DNA of 64,000 nt from Rossellomorea vietnamensis NBRC 101237 (GCF_001591825.1 NZ_BCVQ01000011.1:44769-108768); one strand, 5' to 3'; positions 49,288 through 59,096 are shown, numbered from the stretch's first letter. A program made the numbers and translations. Notes: generated by a model not told the origin, from the sequence alone.

Positions 49288-49409
49288 TATGTACTCCTCC
49301 TTAATCCATGACTGCAAAGATTTTGATTATTGTGAGACTTCGCAATTTAAAATATTCTTTCTACTAACTTCTAATAAATACTACTTTTTGTCAAGCGGGA
49401 AACCTTATA

Positions 49410-49991
49410 TTATTGATTCGCAAGTATCAACTCTTCAATATGCTTCATGATGATTTCCGTCGTTTTCTCCGCATTTAATCTTTCTTCACGGATACTATCC
49501 ATCGGGATCGGCGGTCCGAACACAACCTTCAATTTCCTGAATGGCTTATATGGGCCGATGATGGCACAGGGTACGACATAAGCTTCAGATCTGAGAGCGA
49601 AGAAGCCCGCTCCGGCCAATCCCTTGCCTATTTGCCCTGTCTTACTTCTAGTACCCTCTGGAAACAGTCCTAAAACATCTCCCTGCTTCAGGATCTTTAA
49701 TCCTTTACGGAGTGCTTCCCGGTCGCTCATCCCTCTTTTCACCGGGAATGCACGTAAGTCAGGCAGCAATTTCCCCAACACGGGAACATTGAAGAGCTCT
49801 TCTTTCGCCATGAAGGATACTGGCCTTGGGGCGGAGATCCCTACAACGGGGGGATCCAGATTATCAATATGGTTGGCGCATAGTAAAACACCCCCATCTT
49901 CCGGGAAATGCTCCAGCCCCTTCACCTCTATCCGGTACAAAGGGGACAGGATCGACTTAACGAGACCTCTGGCAAAGGTATATAGGTTCAC
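49410..49991 (-). CDS. plsC: 1-acyl-sn-glycerol-3-phosphate acyltransferase
   Basis: Makes phosphatidic acid. The 193-residue protein has the catalytic NHxxxxD motif as CANHIDNLDPP (about 38-48), the FPEGTRSKTG motif and a hydrophobic N-terminal anchor. GTG start behind GGAAAGG, one base after the cmk stop, so the two are coupled. Symbol is functional; Bacillus has more than one paralogue. Confidence 0.9.
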   Translation of the reverse strand: MNLYTFARGLVKSILSPLYRIEVKGLEHFPEDGGVLLCANHIDNLDPPVVGISAPRPVSFMAKEELFNVPVLGKLLPDLRAFPVKRGMSDREALRKGLKILKQGDVLGLFPEGTRSKTGQIGKGLAGAGFFALRSEAYVVPCAIIGPYKPFRKLKVVFGPPIPMDSIREERLNAEKTTEIIMKHIEELILANQ

Positions 49992-49992
49992 T

Positions 49993-50661
49993 TTAACCTT
50001 TCCTTTCTACTAACATCATGATTTGGTCAACCACTTCTGAAATGGAAAGGGAAGTGGTGTCTATTTCCGTTGCATCCTCGGCTTTTTTCAATGGGGCCAC
50101 TTCTCTTTCAGAATCGATCTTGTCACGGCGGGCGATTTCTTCTTTTAATTGCTCCAGATCACTCGGATATCCCTTCGAGAGATTCTCCTCATGTCTCCTT
50201 TGGGCGCGTTCGTCCACACTCGCCAGTAAGAAAACCTTGATTTCCGCATCAGGTATGACATGGGTGCCGATATCCCTTCCGTCCATCACTACAGCGCCTT
50301 CTTTTGCAAGCAGCTGCTGTCTCTTCACCATTTCTTCCCTTACACCGGAGTGAACGGCCACATGGGAAACTGAATTGGTCACGGAAGCCTGACGGATTTC
50401 ATCCGTTACATCGTTCCCGTCCAGGAATACAAGCTGTCCGACTTCAGAAGGTTCAAGTTCGATCGTTGTTTCAGACAATAATTGATTCAATTCATTCTCA
50501 TCATGCAAGTCTACGTTGTTGCTCAAAGCTTTATACGTTAAAGAGCGGTACATCGCCCCGGTATCAATATAAAGATAAGATAATTTCCCTGCCACAATCT
50601 TTGCAACAGTACTTTTCCCTGCAGCCGCAGGACCATCGATTGCAATTCTTAATTTTTTCAA
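49993..50661 (-). CDS. cmk: Cytidylate kinase
   Basis: Phosphorylates CMP and dCMP. Walker [13 protein letters not shown] near residue 10, [12 protein letters not shown], and [15 protein letters not shown]. Start chosen at TTG 50661 ([10 protein letters not shown]) with AGGTGG upstream; a GTG at 50670 is the alternative and would add three residues. Confidence 0.94.
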   Translation of the reverse strand: MKKLRIAIDGPAAAGKSTVAKIVAGKLSYLYIDTGAMYRSLTYKALSNNVDLHDENELNQLLSETTIELEPSEVGQLVFLDGNDVTDEIRQASVTNSVSHVAVHSGVREEMVKRQQLLAKEGAVVMDGRDIGTHVIPDAEIKVFLLASVDERAQRRHEENLSKGYPSDLEQLKEEIARRDKIDSEREVAPLKKAEDATEIDTTSLSISEVVDQIMMLVERKG

Positions 50662-50786
50662 TTCATCCACCTACTTAAGTTCCTAATAATTTTCTTACCC
50701 ATTTTAACATAAATCTCACTTTCCGTTTATAGATTCTTACTTTTGGAGTCTTTTTCAAAAAAAAGAGCAGGGATTCATCTCCTGCT

Positions 50787-50963
50787 CTAACGTGATAGGG
50801 TTTCTACAATTTCACTGTACTCCATTTTCTCCACTCCTTCGTAGAATACAAGCTTATGAAGCTCGGGAAGGACATTCAGTTGATGAAATACAAACTGGAC
50901 CGCTATTAATAATATGACATGTATGATGGCTAATTTGATTAAAATTCTTTCTACCCTTTTCAC
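50787..50963 (-). CDS. ypfB: Small membrane protein YpfB
   Basis: A 58-residue protein with one membrane helix (about 8-26) and a short polar tail. Similar to Bacillus YpfB/DUF5359, function unknown. Start at GTG 50963 (AAGGGTGAT upstream) or GTG 50972; neither is certain. Confidence 0.72.
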   Translation of the reverse strand: MKRVERILIKLAIIHVILLIAVQFVFHQLNVLPELHKLVFYEGVEKMEYSEIVETLSR

Positions 50964-51015
50964 TGTGATCACCCTTTTTCCTTACTAAGAAAAAGTATGT
51001 GTACATTTCGTTTTT

Positions 51016-51663
51016 TTATTCAAGTAAGCCTTTTTTTCTTAAGTCAAGCTGTCTTTCGAAACAATACCTTAAAATATATTGCCGCTGATTTTCAGTTAAA
51101 TGAACAAATTCGATGCTTGCAATTTGTTTGTGCTCCTTTTCCCATACCCGGATCACTTTCCCTTCGATTTCTGCATACCGGCACTCCCCTGTCTGCATCG
51201 GGAGGACGATGATGGTGGACAGCCTGTCGCCACTTTTCAAATCCATTCCCTTCCTCACCACCACAGCACATCCTCCTGCACTGAGATCTTCCGTGATCGT
51301 AGGGTAAAACTGACCATTCTTCTTTAATGAAATGTCGGTATTCGCATCTACACGAACGAATTGCCTTCTCTGGACTTTCATTAACCCTTCATCCCCTGGA
51401 TAGTGGAGGTGGATCATCGGTATCTTGGATAATTTACGGCCCATCACTTCCGTTTCAAACATCAGGACGGTCTGTTCATTGAAGGTGAAGCTTGCTTTCA
51501 ACTGTGTTCCATCAATCAAAAAAACGGCTTTCTCCGTTTTGGTATGGATGGGATAATCGATAAAAATCCCCTCCTCGGAAAGTTCGACCACCCTGCATCT
51601 ATATCGATCAAATGTTTCATTATGTATAGGCTCCAATTGCAATGTGGTACCTGCTTTTATCAT
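51016..51663 (-). CDS. ypfA: PilZ-domain c-di-GMP receptor (YpfA/MotI)
   Basis: A 215-residue protein with an N-terminal YcgR-like domain (1-95) and a C-terminal PilZ domain whose c-di-GMP motifs are intact: VQRRQFVRVD (RxxxR) and DLSAGGCAV. In B. subtilis the homologue binds c-di-GMP and inhibits flagellar rotation. Start at MIKAGTTLQL fits relatives, though the ribosome site is weak; an upstream ATG adds eight residues. Confidence 0.9.
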   Translation of the reverse strand: MIKAGTTLQLEPIHNETFDRYRCRVVELSEEGIFIDYPIHTKTEKAVFLIDGTQLKASFTFNEQTVLMFETEVMGRKLSKIPMIHLHYPGDEGLMKVQRRQFVRVDANTDISLKKNGQFYPTITEDLSAGGCAVVVRKGMDLKSGDRLSTIIVLPMQTGECRYAEIEGKVIRVWEKEHKQIASIEFVHLTENQRQYILRYCFERQLDLRKKGLLE

Positions 51664-51764
51664 AGTCCAAAATTCCCACTTTCCCATATTATGTATCTAT
51701 ATTATGTCACGAGATTCCTCTCCTTTCCATACCTTTTTTAACTCCATTCTGAATTTTCCAATAA

Positions 51765-51805
51765 GAAGAGAGGGACGGACCTCCAAGTTGGAGGTCCGTC
51801 CCTCT
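51765..51805 (-). terminator. Terminator downstream of sleB-ypeB
   Basis: Perfect 17-bp stem GAGGGACGGACCTCCAA and its complement with a one-base loop, followed by a T-rich but interrupted tail. Strong hairpin after the ypeB stop. Confidence 0.85.
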
Positions 51806-51810
51806 AAGTG

Positions 51811-53157
51811 TTAAACGACTTCTTCATAAATGGGCTCTGCTTTTTTGAGCCTTTCTACTTTCTCTTCTTCTCCTGTTTTTGCATTGACGAATATTCTATA
51901 GGTATCTTTACCCAGCATACCCATGAATTCATAGCAAAGCACTTCTTCGTTGAGGTCGTTCACGATCACTGCCTGGCGCTCTTCCATTATCTTCAGGTTG
52001 GGGTTCGTCGTTTCTTTCGCCTCTGCCTTTGTAATGGACGCTTTAGGAATTTCTCTTTCATGATTATTCTTTAAGTATTCTTCAGCAGCAAATCCGACAA
52101 TCTGTCCATTATCCAATGCTACTTTTATTTTGACTGAATCAGGATAAATCCTCACTCCGTCCAGGACCGTCACGTATGTGAAAATACCGATGTTATCATA
52201 TTGTGCACTCTCAAAAAGTTCAAGCTTCTGGAAGTTATTTTCCTTAAGGAAAGCCGTCGCTTTTTCAGCTGCTTTGTTCAAGCTGATCTTTGGTTCCTTG
52301 ATTTTACGGTTATTGATATACCAGATCGGATACCCGCCTTTTTGGGTGATATCCATGCTCGCTTCGGTGTTACCATTTCCGATTGATACACTATAGAATT
52401 TGTAATCGGCACCCTTCCCGCTTTTTGAAACTTTTGCATCTTTTGATTTAGGGATACCGGAATACCTCCTCAATATCTTGACTGCTTCCTCTTTGGAAAT
52501 TTCTTTCCCTTTTAACTTCTTAAAGTTCTGATCTTTTTTCTCTGTGTTGACGAAGGTAGTCGTGCCAAAGTTCGCCTCATCATATCCGGATACATTTTTC
52601 TCGACAGTCTTGAATCCATCGATTATGGTATTATCTGCCTGTTCATCCCCTGAAGCCAAAGCCATTTCCACATCCATCCATCGCAAATTGTTTTCCATGA
52701 CAAGATGCTGGACTTGACGTAACTGATTTTGAATATCGGCACTTTGTTTATACAGATTTTCCAATGACTTATATTCCTTATCCGTCAATGGATTTTTATC
52801 TAAATCCCTTACAGCTACACGATAGCTGAAGTCACCGATATTACTCAGGAATTCTTCCGTCTTATTAAATGGCAGCAGCGTCAAAGGAAGCTGACCTACG
52901 TCACTGTGAGCCTGTGACGTCAATCTCCACACATCGGCAAGTGCCGGTGATAGTGACTTCCGTGAATTCATGGCAAGAGTGGAACCGATTTGATCATGAA
53001 GCAGGTCCACCTGGTAAGTCAATTCATGAAATGCTCTTTGATAATTATTTTCCGCATTGATCAGTATCGCATTTTTCTCCTGGTGTTCCTGGTATCCCCA
53101 GAAAGCGGTACCTGCGACACCGAGGACGAGTACCGTAATTAAAATGATACGTAGCAA
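51811..53157 (-). CDS. ypeB: Germination protein YpeB
   Basis: Spore protein that stabilises and localises SleB and holds it in check. The 448-residue product has an N-terminal membrane anchor (about 3-22), a long helical region and C-terminal PepSY-type repeats (about 205-430). TTG start with GAGGTGAAGGA upstream. Second gene of the sleB-ypeB pair, 14-base gap. Confidence 0.96.
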   Translation of the reverse strand: MLRIILITVLVLGVAGTAFWGYQEHQEKNAILINAENNYQRAFHELTYQVDLLHDQIGSTLAMNSRKSLSPALADVWRLTSQAHSDVGQLPLTLLPFNKTEEFLSNIGDFSYRVAVRDLDKNPLTDKEYKSLENLYKQSADIQNQLRQVQHLVMENNLRWMDVEMALASGDEQADNTIIDGFKTVEKNVSGYDEANFGTTTFVNTEKKDQNFKKLKGKEISKEEAVKILRRYSGIPKSKDAKVSKSGKGADYKFYSVSIGNGNTEASMDITQKGGYPIWYINNRKIKEPKISLNKAAEKATAFLKENNFQKLELFESAQYDNIGIFTYVTVLDGVRIYPDSVKIKVALDNGQIVGFAAEEYLKNNHEREIPKASITKAEAKETTNPNLKIMEERQAVIVNDLNEEVLCYEFMGMLGKDTYRIFVNAKTGEEEKVERLKKAEPIYEEVV

Positions 53158-53171
53158 TTTCCTTCACCTCT

Positions 53172-54011
53172 TTAACTACAGAATATGTGTTTCCCAATTT
53201 TCTTGATTTGGGGACGGGACCAAATCCACTTGCTTGTTGCCGTCGCTGGATTAAAGTAATACAGGGCACTTGATGACGGATCCCAACCGTTAATGGCATC
53301 CAACACCGCTTCTTTTGCTCTTTCATTAGGGGTTAACCAGATTTGGCCGTCAGCTACGGCTGTGAACGCACCTGGTTCAAAGATGACCCCTGCCACGGTA
53401 TTGGGAAACGCTGAGCTGTCTATCCGATTGAGAATGACTGCTGCTACAGCTACTTGTCCCTCGTATGGTTCACCACGTGATTCTCCATATACTGCGTTTG
53501 CGATCAATTGAATGTCATTTTGAGAGAAACCATTCGGTGTATTCACCGCCGTCGGCTTAGAAGGGGCCGGCTTGTTTTGAGCAGGAGCCTTTGCCCCTCC
53601 CCCTCCTGTCGAACCTCCTTGTTTATCTAAATCTGTCCCGCCATAATGGCTGAAGTCATTGCCTTTTTCAATTTGATTCTTCACATATTCCTTATTGTAC
53701 TTTGATGCTTTCACAAGTTTTTCTTTTGTTTTCGCACCGGCAAGGCCATCAATCGGAAGACCGAACTCATATTGAAAGTTTCGGAGTGCCCAATAGGTCC
53801 CCCATCCAAATACACCATCAATATCGCCGTTATAATACCCGATATATTGAAGTCTGGATTGAAGCTCGATTACATCCTCACCCGTTGCGCCATGCTGAAT
53901 GACCTGATTCGTAAAAGCGTCTGCCTTCTCACCTTCAGAAGAAATCATAAGAAGAGAACACATAAGCACCATGACGACTGAAGTAGAAACCCATTTGAAA
54001 CGACTATTCAT
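53172..54011 (-). CDS. sleB: Spore cortex-lytic enzyme SleB
   Basis: Lytic transglycosylase that degrades spore cortex at germination. The 279-residue protein has a signal peptide (to about residue 30), a peptidoglycan-binding repeat (GATGEDVIELQSRLQYIGYY near 42-61), a Gly/Ala/Pro linker (about 128-158) and the hydrolase_2 domain with catalytic Glu in NAVYGESRGEPYEGQVAVAA. GGAGGTTAAGG precedes the ATG. Confidence 0.96.
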   Translation of the reverse strand: MNSRFKWVSTSVVMVLMCSLLMISSEGEKADAFTNQVIQHGATGEDVIELQSRLQYIGYYNGDIDGVFGWGTYWALRNFQYEFGLPIDGLAGAKTKEKLVKASKYNKEYVKNQIEKGNDFSHYGGTDLDKQGGSTGGGGAKAPAQNKPAPSKPTAVNTPNGFSQNDIQLIANAVYGESRGEPYEGQVAVAAVILNRIDSSAFPNTVAGVIFEPGAFTAVADGQIWLTPNERAKEAVLDAINGWDPSSSALYYFNPATATSKWIWSRPQIKKIGKHIFCS

Positions 54012-54049
54012 AATGCCTTAACCTCCATATCTTCAATTAACATTAACTC

Positions 54050-54079
54050 TAGTTTTTGTAGAGGCTCCCATTTTATACA
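54050..54079 (-). promoter_or_regulatory. Candidate SigG promoter for sleB-ypeB
   Basis: Minus-strand TGTATA (54074-54079), 17-base spacer, AAAACTA (54050-54056), compared with SigG TGnATA/CATACTA. sleB is known to be SigG-dependent in B. subtilis. Position about 40 bases before the ATG is suitable. Confidence 0.45.
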
Positions 54080-54230
54080 AGTGGAATCATTAAAATTTGA
54101 AAACGGGAAAAAGCGCCTGCACAAGTGAAGCACTTTGATAAGACACTGTAATGTCTCAGCAAAAAGGATGTAAACAAGTAAGGTTATAATGAGTGAGGGA
54201 TACTTCATTAATTCAAACAGGAGGGTCATG

Positions 54231-54575
54231 ATGGAGGATTATTTAGCGAAATCGTTGGATGAATGGAAAGAAGATATTTCAGAGGTATTGGATCAAATCA
54301 ATACAGATTATGAGGAAGTAAAAAAAGAACTGAAGGTCTATTCCTATAAATACGGAATTACAAAGCAGGTCATTCAATCCACGGTGAATGAGGAAATCAT
54401 TGAAAATATCAGGGAAATGTATCATAAGCCATTTGAAGAAAAGTATAGTGAATTGAAAGAATACATACGCGACTTGGATGAAAAACGTAAAGTATTTCAG
54501 ATGTTTGTGAACAAAATTGATGAAGTGAAGCGGAAAGAATCCCCAAAAACTGATCTAGCTGCTGCCTATAAATAA
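54231..54575 (+). CDS. Predicted coiled-coil protein, unknown function
   Basis: A 114-residue acidic, helix-rich protein (DYLAKSLDEWKEDISEVLDQ at the start; EYIRDLDEKRKVFQMF later) with no signal or membrane segment. Two adjacent ATGs behind CAGGAGGG; I use the second. Divergent from sleB, with its own terminator. I do not recognise the family. Confidence 0.7.
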   Translation: MEDYLAKSLDEWKEDISEVLDQINTDYEEVKKELKVYSYKYGITKQVIQSTVNEEIIENIREMYHKPFEEKYSELKEYIRDLDEKRKVFQMFVNKIDEVKRKESPKTDLAAAYK

Positions 54576-54578
54576 ACC

Positions 54579-54607
54579 GAACCCCCGCTATTAGCGGGGG
54601 TTCTTCT
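54579..54607 (+). terminator. Terminator after the coiled-coil gene
   Basis: GAACCCCCGCT / AGCGGGGGTTC stem with a three-base loop followed by TTCT; four bases after the stop. May also act on prsW from the other side. Confidence 0.85.
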
Positions 54608-54630
54608 GATTCACTTATTCATAATTCTCT

Positions 54631-55314
54631 TTAAATGACTTCTTTCTTCAGTTCCCTTTTGTACTTCTTCTCTGTCAGCTGATGGGCACTCTTCACTTTC
54701 TTTAATCCCAGCCACCATAAGAAAAACATAAACGGAACCATATAGTAAACCCAGTTTTTCTCAGAAAGGAAAATATAATTGTAGGTTCCATGCAACAAGA
54801 TAGGTACCGAAATGGCCAGAAAAAGCCATTTATGCCTTTCTTCTCGGGAAGAGAACTTGGCTTTCCCTAAATAATACCCCATGATGACCCCGAAAAGGGC
54901 ATGACTGGATACAGGGAGTACCGCCCTCCCAAATGCGTGCTCTACGCCATTGGCGATCAAATATAAAATATTTTCCACTGTAGCAAACCCAAGGGAAACA
55001 CTGGCCCCATACACGATCCCGTCATAGGGTTCGTTGAAGTCCACGTGTTGGAAGATGGCAAACATCAAAATAAACCACTTAAAAAACTCTTCGAGGAACC
55101 CGGAGGAAATGAAGGCTGTAGACCAATTGGAATCAATGATCCCTTCCACTTCCAGGACATATTGTAAAAACATAATCGGAAAGGTAATAAGGGCCCCGTA
55201 CATAAACGTTTTAAACACCAATGTAATGGGTTCGGCCTCATATTGATCCCGTAAATAAAAGTAACTTAACAATGCTAATCCTGGTGCTATACCCGCTGAT
55301 AAAATCACCAGCAT
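54631..55314 (-). CDS. prsW: Site-1 protease PrsW
   Basis: Polytopic glutamic-type membrane protease that in B. subtilis cuts anti-sigma factor RsiW to activate SigW. The 227-residue protein has seven or so membrane segments and the conserved EEFFKW motif (about 72-77), plus [12 protein letters not shown] and [23 protein letters not shown] precedes the ATG. Confidence 0.92.
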   Translation of the reverse strand: MLVILSAGIAPGLALLSYFYLRDQYEAEPITLVFKTFMYGALITFPIMFLQYVLEVEGIIDSNWSTAFISSGFLEEFFKWFILMFAIFQHVDFNEPYDGIVYGASVSLGFATVENILYLIANGVEHAFGRAVLPVSSHALFGVIMGYYLGKAKFSSREERHKWLFLAISVPILLHGTYNYIFLSEKNWVYYMVPFMFFLWWLGLKKVKSAHQLTEKKYKRELKKEVI

Positions 55315-55400
55315 AAAAAGTCCTCTTTTCTTTCAGTTTTCTTAATCGTATCATGTTAATGTAGGATTGGAAATAGGAATTTAATTGGTTGGAGGAATGA

Positions 55401-56378
55401 ATGATGAAGAAAGATATTTTAGTCATACATACAGGCGGCACCATCTCGATGATGGAAGACGAACAGACCGGAGCCGTTTCACCGGGAAAAGAAAACCCGC
55501 TCTCTGTGCAAACATCCATCGTTTCAAATCTGGCGAATCTGAGTGTAGTAGAAGCATTCCATCTGCCCTCCCCTCATATTACGCCTGCGCATATGCAGGA
55601 GCTGAAAGAGACCATCGAAGCAAAGTATCAGGAAATGCCATTCCACGGGGTCGTCATTACCCACGGAACAGATACATTGGAAGAAACAGCTTATTTCCTG
55701 GACTTGACCCTCTCCCTCCCCATCTCGATCGTGGTGACGGGGGCGATGAGATCGAGCAATGAAATCGGGGCTGACGGATTATATAACCTGATTTCGTCTG
55801 TACGTGTAGCAGCGGACTACAAATCCATGAACAAAGGGGTTCTGGTTGTCCTGAACGATGAGATCCATTCTGCGAAAAATGTGACCAAAACCCATACGAG
55901 CAATGTATCCACATTCCAAAGCCCACAGTATGGACCGATCGGGATCGTGACGAAAAGAGGGGTCCTCTTCCATCACCAGCCGACCTCTAAAGAGCACTAC
56001 GAGGTGTGTGACATCTCCAAGAGGGTGACACTCATAAAAGCGTATGCAGGAATGGATTCAGGATTACTGCGGGCGATAAAGGAGCTTCAGTACGACGGGG
56101 TCGTCATCGAAGCATTGGGTCAGGGGAATCTCCCACCGGAAACCGTGATGGGCATCGAGGAACTGTTAGAAGCGAACATTCCCGTCGTTTTGGTTTCGAG
56201 ATGCTTCAATGGGATCGTCCAGGACATTTACGGATATTCAGGTGGAGGAAAACAACTGAAGGAAAAAGGGGTCATCTTCTCTAACGGTCTAAATGGACAA
56301 AAAGCCAGAATCAAGCTTGTGGTCGCCCTTTCCCAAATACATGATATGAAAGAACTGGAAGCGATTTTCAAAAACTAG
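55401..56378 (+). CDS. ansA: Type I (cytoplasmic) L-asparaginase
   Basis: Hydrolyses asparagine to aspartate and ammonia. The 325-residue product carries both catalytic Thr motifs: VIHTGGTISMM near residue 8-18 and ITHGTDTLEETAYF near 82-95, and no signal peptide. GGAGGAATGA precedes two tandem ATGs. Plus-strand gene between prsW and ypdA, an arrangement different from B. subtilis 168. Symbol follows function; orthology to B. subtilis ansA is not certain. Confidence 0.9.
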   Translation: MMKKDILVIHTGGTISMMEDEQTGAVSPGKENPLSVQTSIVSNLANLSVVEAFHLPSPHITPAHMQELKETIEAKYQEMPFHGVVITHGTDTLEETAYFLDLTLSLPISIVVTGAMRSSNEIGADGLYNLISSVRVAADYKSMNKGVLVVLNDEIHSAKNVTKTHTSNVSTFQSPQYGPIGIVTKRGVLFHHQPTSKEHYEVCDISKRVTLIKAYAGMDSGLLRAIKELQYDGVVIEALGQGNLPPETVMGIEELLEANIPVVLVSRCFNGIVQDIYGYSGGGKQLKEKGVIFSNGLNGQKARIKLVVALSQIHDMKELEAIFKN

Positions 56379-56408
56379 TAAACGACAAAAAGTAAAAAAG
56401 ACGAAAGA

Positions 56409-56437
56409 AAGAGGCTCATCTCTCGAGCCTCTTTTTT
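56409..56437. terminator. Bidirectional terminator between ansA and ypdA
   Basis: AAGAGGCTC / GAGCCTCTT stem, seven-base loop, six T on the plus side; on the minus side TTTCTTTCG. Confidence 0.88.
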
Positions 56438-56448
56438 CCTTCTTCCTT

Positions 56449-57414
56449 CTATTTTTTCATTTCCGTGATGGATCCTGCAATCAATCCGCCATGCAAACGA
56501 CCGTTTTCTATGAAGATTTCATTGGCATTGTTTCCTGCGGCAATGACCCCCGCAATATAGACGCCCGCTACATTTGTTTCCATCGTTTCGGGATTGTGGG
56601 CCGGACGCCCGGTTTCCTTATCGATGTCTATCCCCATTTTCGTCAGGAAGCTGTGATCGGGATGATAGCCGGTCATGGCAAACACAAAATCACTCTTGAC
56701 TTCTTTCTTTTCTCCATTCACGTTGTAAAGAACAGAATCCCCGGTTATTTCGTCCACACATGCTTGAAACTCCATCGTGACTTCACCGTTTCTTACAAGT
56801 GCATCAAAATTCGGGAGGATCCAGGGCTTGACACTTTTGGAATATTCACTTCCCCGGTATAAAACGGTGACCCTTGCCCCCGCTTTATTCAATTCGAGTG
56901 CTGCATCAACCGCGGAGTTTTTGCCTCCGATGACCACCACATCCGTATCAAAAAAAGGATGGGCTTCTTTAAAATAGTGAAACACATTCTCTTGTTCCTC
57001 GCCCGGGATCTCCATATAATTCGGGTTATCGTAGTATCCGGTTGCGATGACGATCGACTTACTCTCGTAATGGCCCTTAGAAGTCGTCACCGTAAAGCTG
57101 TCGTCGTGCTTCTCTACTTTATAAACGGTTTCAAATCGGTTGATCCTCAGCTTTTTACGCTTCGCCACTTCGCGATAATAGACCAATGCCTGATTTCTTC
57201 TCGGCTTATGCTCTTCAATGACAAATGGTACATCGCCGATCTCAAGCTTCTCACTCGACGAGAAGAAGGTTTGATGGGTAGGGTAGTGGTAAATCGCATT
57301 GACGATATTCCCTTTTTCGATGATCAAAGGATTGATTCCTTTTTCTTTGAGACTAATGGCAGCAGACAACCCGCACGGTCCTCCGCCTACAATTATGCAT
57401 TCTTCCATTTTCAA
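56449..57414 (-). CDS. ypdA: Bacillithiol disulfide reductase YpdA
   Basis: FAD/NADPH oxidoreductase that reduces bacillithiol disulfide. FAD site IIVGGGPCGLSAA with Cys at the family position, YPTHQTFFSSSEKLEIGD, and NADPH site VVIGGKNSAVDAALELNKAGA. A TTG at 57414 is nine bases after GGAG; the ATG two codons later is the alternative. The upstream 15 residues in the frame lack support. Links functionally to bshA/bshB1 in this window. Confidence 0.93.
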   Translation of the reverse strand: MKMEECIIVGGGPCGLSAAISLKEKGINPLIIEKGNIVNAIYHYPTHQTFFSSSEKLEIGDVPFVIEEHKPRRNQALVYYREVAKRKKLRINRFETVYKVEKHDDSFTVTTSKGHYESKSIVIATGYYDNPNYMEIPGEEQENVFHYFKEAHPFFDTDVVVIGGKNSAVDAALELNKAGARVTVLYRGSEYSKSVKPWILPNFDALVRNGEVTMEFQACVDEITGDSVLYNVNGEKKEVKSDFVFAMTGYHPDHSFLTKMGIDIDKETGRPAHNPETMETNVAGVYIAGVIAAGNNANEIFIENGRLHGGLIAGSITEMKK

Positions 57415-57497
57415 ATTCAGACACTCCTTCAATTCCTCTATCTGAATGATCAAGTTCATCTGTACACTTCAGATTTTTAAAAAGTCTTTACTCAGTT

Positions 57498-57526
57498 ATT
57501 ATGGAATAAGATTGCGTCCAGGTCAA
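57498..57526 (-). promoter_or_regulatory. SigA-type promoter for ypdA
   Basis: Minus-strand TTGACC (57521-57526), 17-base spacer, CATAAT (57498-57503), about 85 bases upstream of the start codon. Confidence 0.75.
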
Positions 57527-57593
57527 AAAGGAGCCCTCGGTCTCCCGTGATCCACACTCATTATATGCGCGCAAATGAATAGGATCCCAATAG

Positions 57594-57627
57594 AAAAAAG
57601 GGTGGGGTTTCTTGTCCCCACCCTTTT
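57594..57627 (-). terminator. Terminator downstream of gudB
   Basis: AAAAGGGTGGGG / CCCCACCCTTTT stem with an eight-base loop and T run on the minus strand, ten bases after the gudB stop. Confidence 0.93.
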
Positions 57628-57636
57628 AGTATGTCG

Positions 57637-58914
57637 CTAAATCCAGCCTCTGAACCTACAGGCTTCCGCCATTTTCCTTACCCCGACCATATAGGCTGCG
57701 AGCCTCATATCCACTCTTCTTGTTTGTGACGTTTCATACACATTATTGAAAGAATTAACTAGGATCTTTTCCAGTTTCTCTTCCACTTCTTCTTCTGTCC
57801 AGTAATACCCCTGATTGTTCTGAACCCATTCGAAGTAGGAAACCGTCACGCCACCCGAGGACGCTAACACATCCGGTACCAATAGGATACCGCGTTCTGT
57901 CAAGATCTTTGTCGCATCCAGTGTGGTCGGGCCGTTGGCAGCTTCGACGACGATGCTTGCCCTGATATTGTGGGCATTCTTATCCGTGATTTGATTTTCG
58001 ATGGCAGCAGGCACTAGAATATCACAATCCAGCTCCAGCAGTTCTTCATTTGTAATCGTATTATTGAACAACTTCGTGACCGTTCCAAAGCTGTCGCGTC
58101 TGTCCAGCAGATAGTCGATGTCCAAGCCGTCCTCATCGTGCAGGCCGCCGTAGGCATCGGATATCCCGATCACCTTCGCACCGGCATCATGCATGAATTT
58201 GGCAAGGAAGCTTCCGGCATTTCCGAACCCCTGAACGACCACCCGTGCCCCTTCGAGTTTGATTCCCTTTTTCTTCGCCGCTTCATGGATACAAATTGTC
58301 ACCCCTTTGGCAGTGGCCGTTTCACGGCCGTGGGATCCTCCCAGCACCAGTGGTTTACCGGTAATGAATCCTGGAGAATTGTATTCATCAATGCGGCTGT
58401 ATTCATCCATCATCCACGCCATGATTTGAGAGTTGGTGAAAACATCCGGTGCCGGAATATCTTTAGAAGGTCCGACAATTTGGCTGATGGCACGCACATA
58501 TCCACGGCTTAATCGCTCTAACTCCCTGAATGACATATCCCGGGGATCACAGATGATTCCGCCTTTCCCTCCCCCGTAGGGAAGATCGACAATTCCGCAT
58601 TTCAAGCTCATCCAAATGGAAAGCGCTTTAACTTCCTTCTCCGAAACGTTCGGATGAAAGCGGATGCCGCCCTTTGTCGGTCCGACCGCATCATTATGCT
58701 GGGCACGATAGCCCGTGAAAACCTTTACTTTTCCATCGTCCATCCGGACTGGTATTTTAACCGTTAACATACGAATTGGTTCTTTTAATAATTCATAAAC
58801 TTCTTCTGAATACCCTAATTTATCGAGTGCAAGATGAATAACCGTTTGTGTAGATTTCAGCACATCATGCTGCTCTGAACTTTGATGATTTTCTTTCCCC
58901 TTTTCGGCTACCAT
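57637..58914 (-). CDS. gudB: NAD-specific glutamate dehydrogenase, active form
   Basis: Catabolic conversion of glutamate to 2-oxoglutarate and ammonia. The 425-residue product is close to B. subtilis GudB/RocG: catalytic-lysine region [32 protein letters not shown] for NAD. The stretch [11 protein letters not shown] has a single VKA, unlike the duplicated, inactive gudB of strain 168. Start MVAEKGKEN behind GGGAGGTTTA; nine upstream residues are rejected. A perfect cre box lies upstream. Confidence 0.96.
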   Translation of the reverse strand: MVAEKGKENHQSSEQHDVLKSTQTVIHLALDKLGYSEEVYELLKEPIRMLTVKIPVRMDDGKVKVFTGYRAQHNDAVGPTKGGIRFHPNVSEKEVKALSIWMSLKCGIVDLPYGGGKGGIICDPRDMSFRELERLSRGYVRAISQIVGPSKDIPAPDVFTNSQIMAWMMDEYSRIDEYNSPGFITGKPLVLGGSHGRETATAKGVTICIHEAAKKKGIKLEGARVVVQGFGNAGSFLAKFMHDAGAKVIGISDAYGGLHDEDGLDIDYLLDRRDSFGTVTKLFNNTITNEELLELDCDILVPAAIENQITDKNAHNIRASIVVEAANGPTTLDATKILTERGILLVPDVLASSGGVTVSYFEWVQNNQGYYWTEEEVEEKLEKILVNSFNNVYETSQTRRVDMRLAAYMVGVRKMAEACRFRGWI

Positions 58915-58974
58915 GTATGTAAACCTCCCAGTATCCTTCACTGTTTAGCAGAACCTCGTCCGCTTTCATGACAT

Positions 58975-59002
58975 AGTATACACGTTTGATTTGCACTTGC
59001 AA
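58975..59002 (-). promoter_or_regulatory. Probable promoter for gudB
   Basis: Minus-strand TTGCAA (58997-59002), 16-base spacer, TATACT (58975-58980), about 60 bases before the ATG. Confidence 0.55.
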
Positions 59003-59032
59003 AGAAGGAAAATTCAATATGAGATATTTTTT

Positions 59033-59046
59033 TGAAAACGCTATCA
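59033..59046. promoter_or_regulatory. CcpA binding site (cre) upstream of gudB
   Basis: TGAAAACGCTATCA matches the cre consensus TGWAANCGNTNWCA at every position. It sits between the mecB terminator and the gudB promoter, centred near -70 relative to the likely start. Confidence 0.75.
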
Positions 59047-59064
59047 TTTCATGATAAGAATTTC

Positions 59065-59096
59065 TAAAAAGCACCCCCAGGAGACCCTGAGAGTGC
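59065..59096 (-). terminator. Terminator downstream of mecB
   Basis: GCACTCTCAGG pairs with CCTGGGGGTGC (two mismatched or wobble pairs) and is followed by TTTTT on the minus strand. Confidence 0.75.

Noticed and set aside
57637..58914. Cryptic (inactive) gudB as in B. subtilis 168
   Set aside because: The VKA duplication that inactivates the 168 enzyme is absent; the chain is continuous and conserved.
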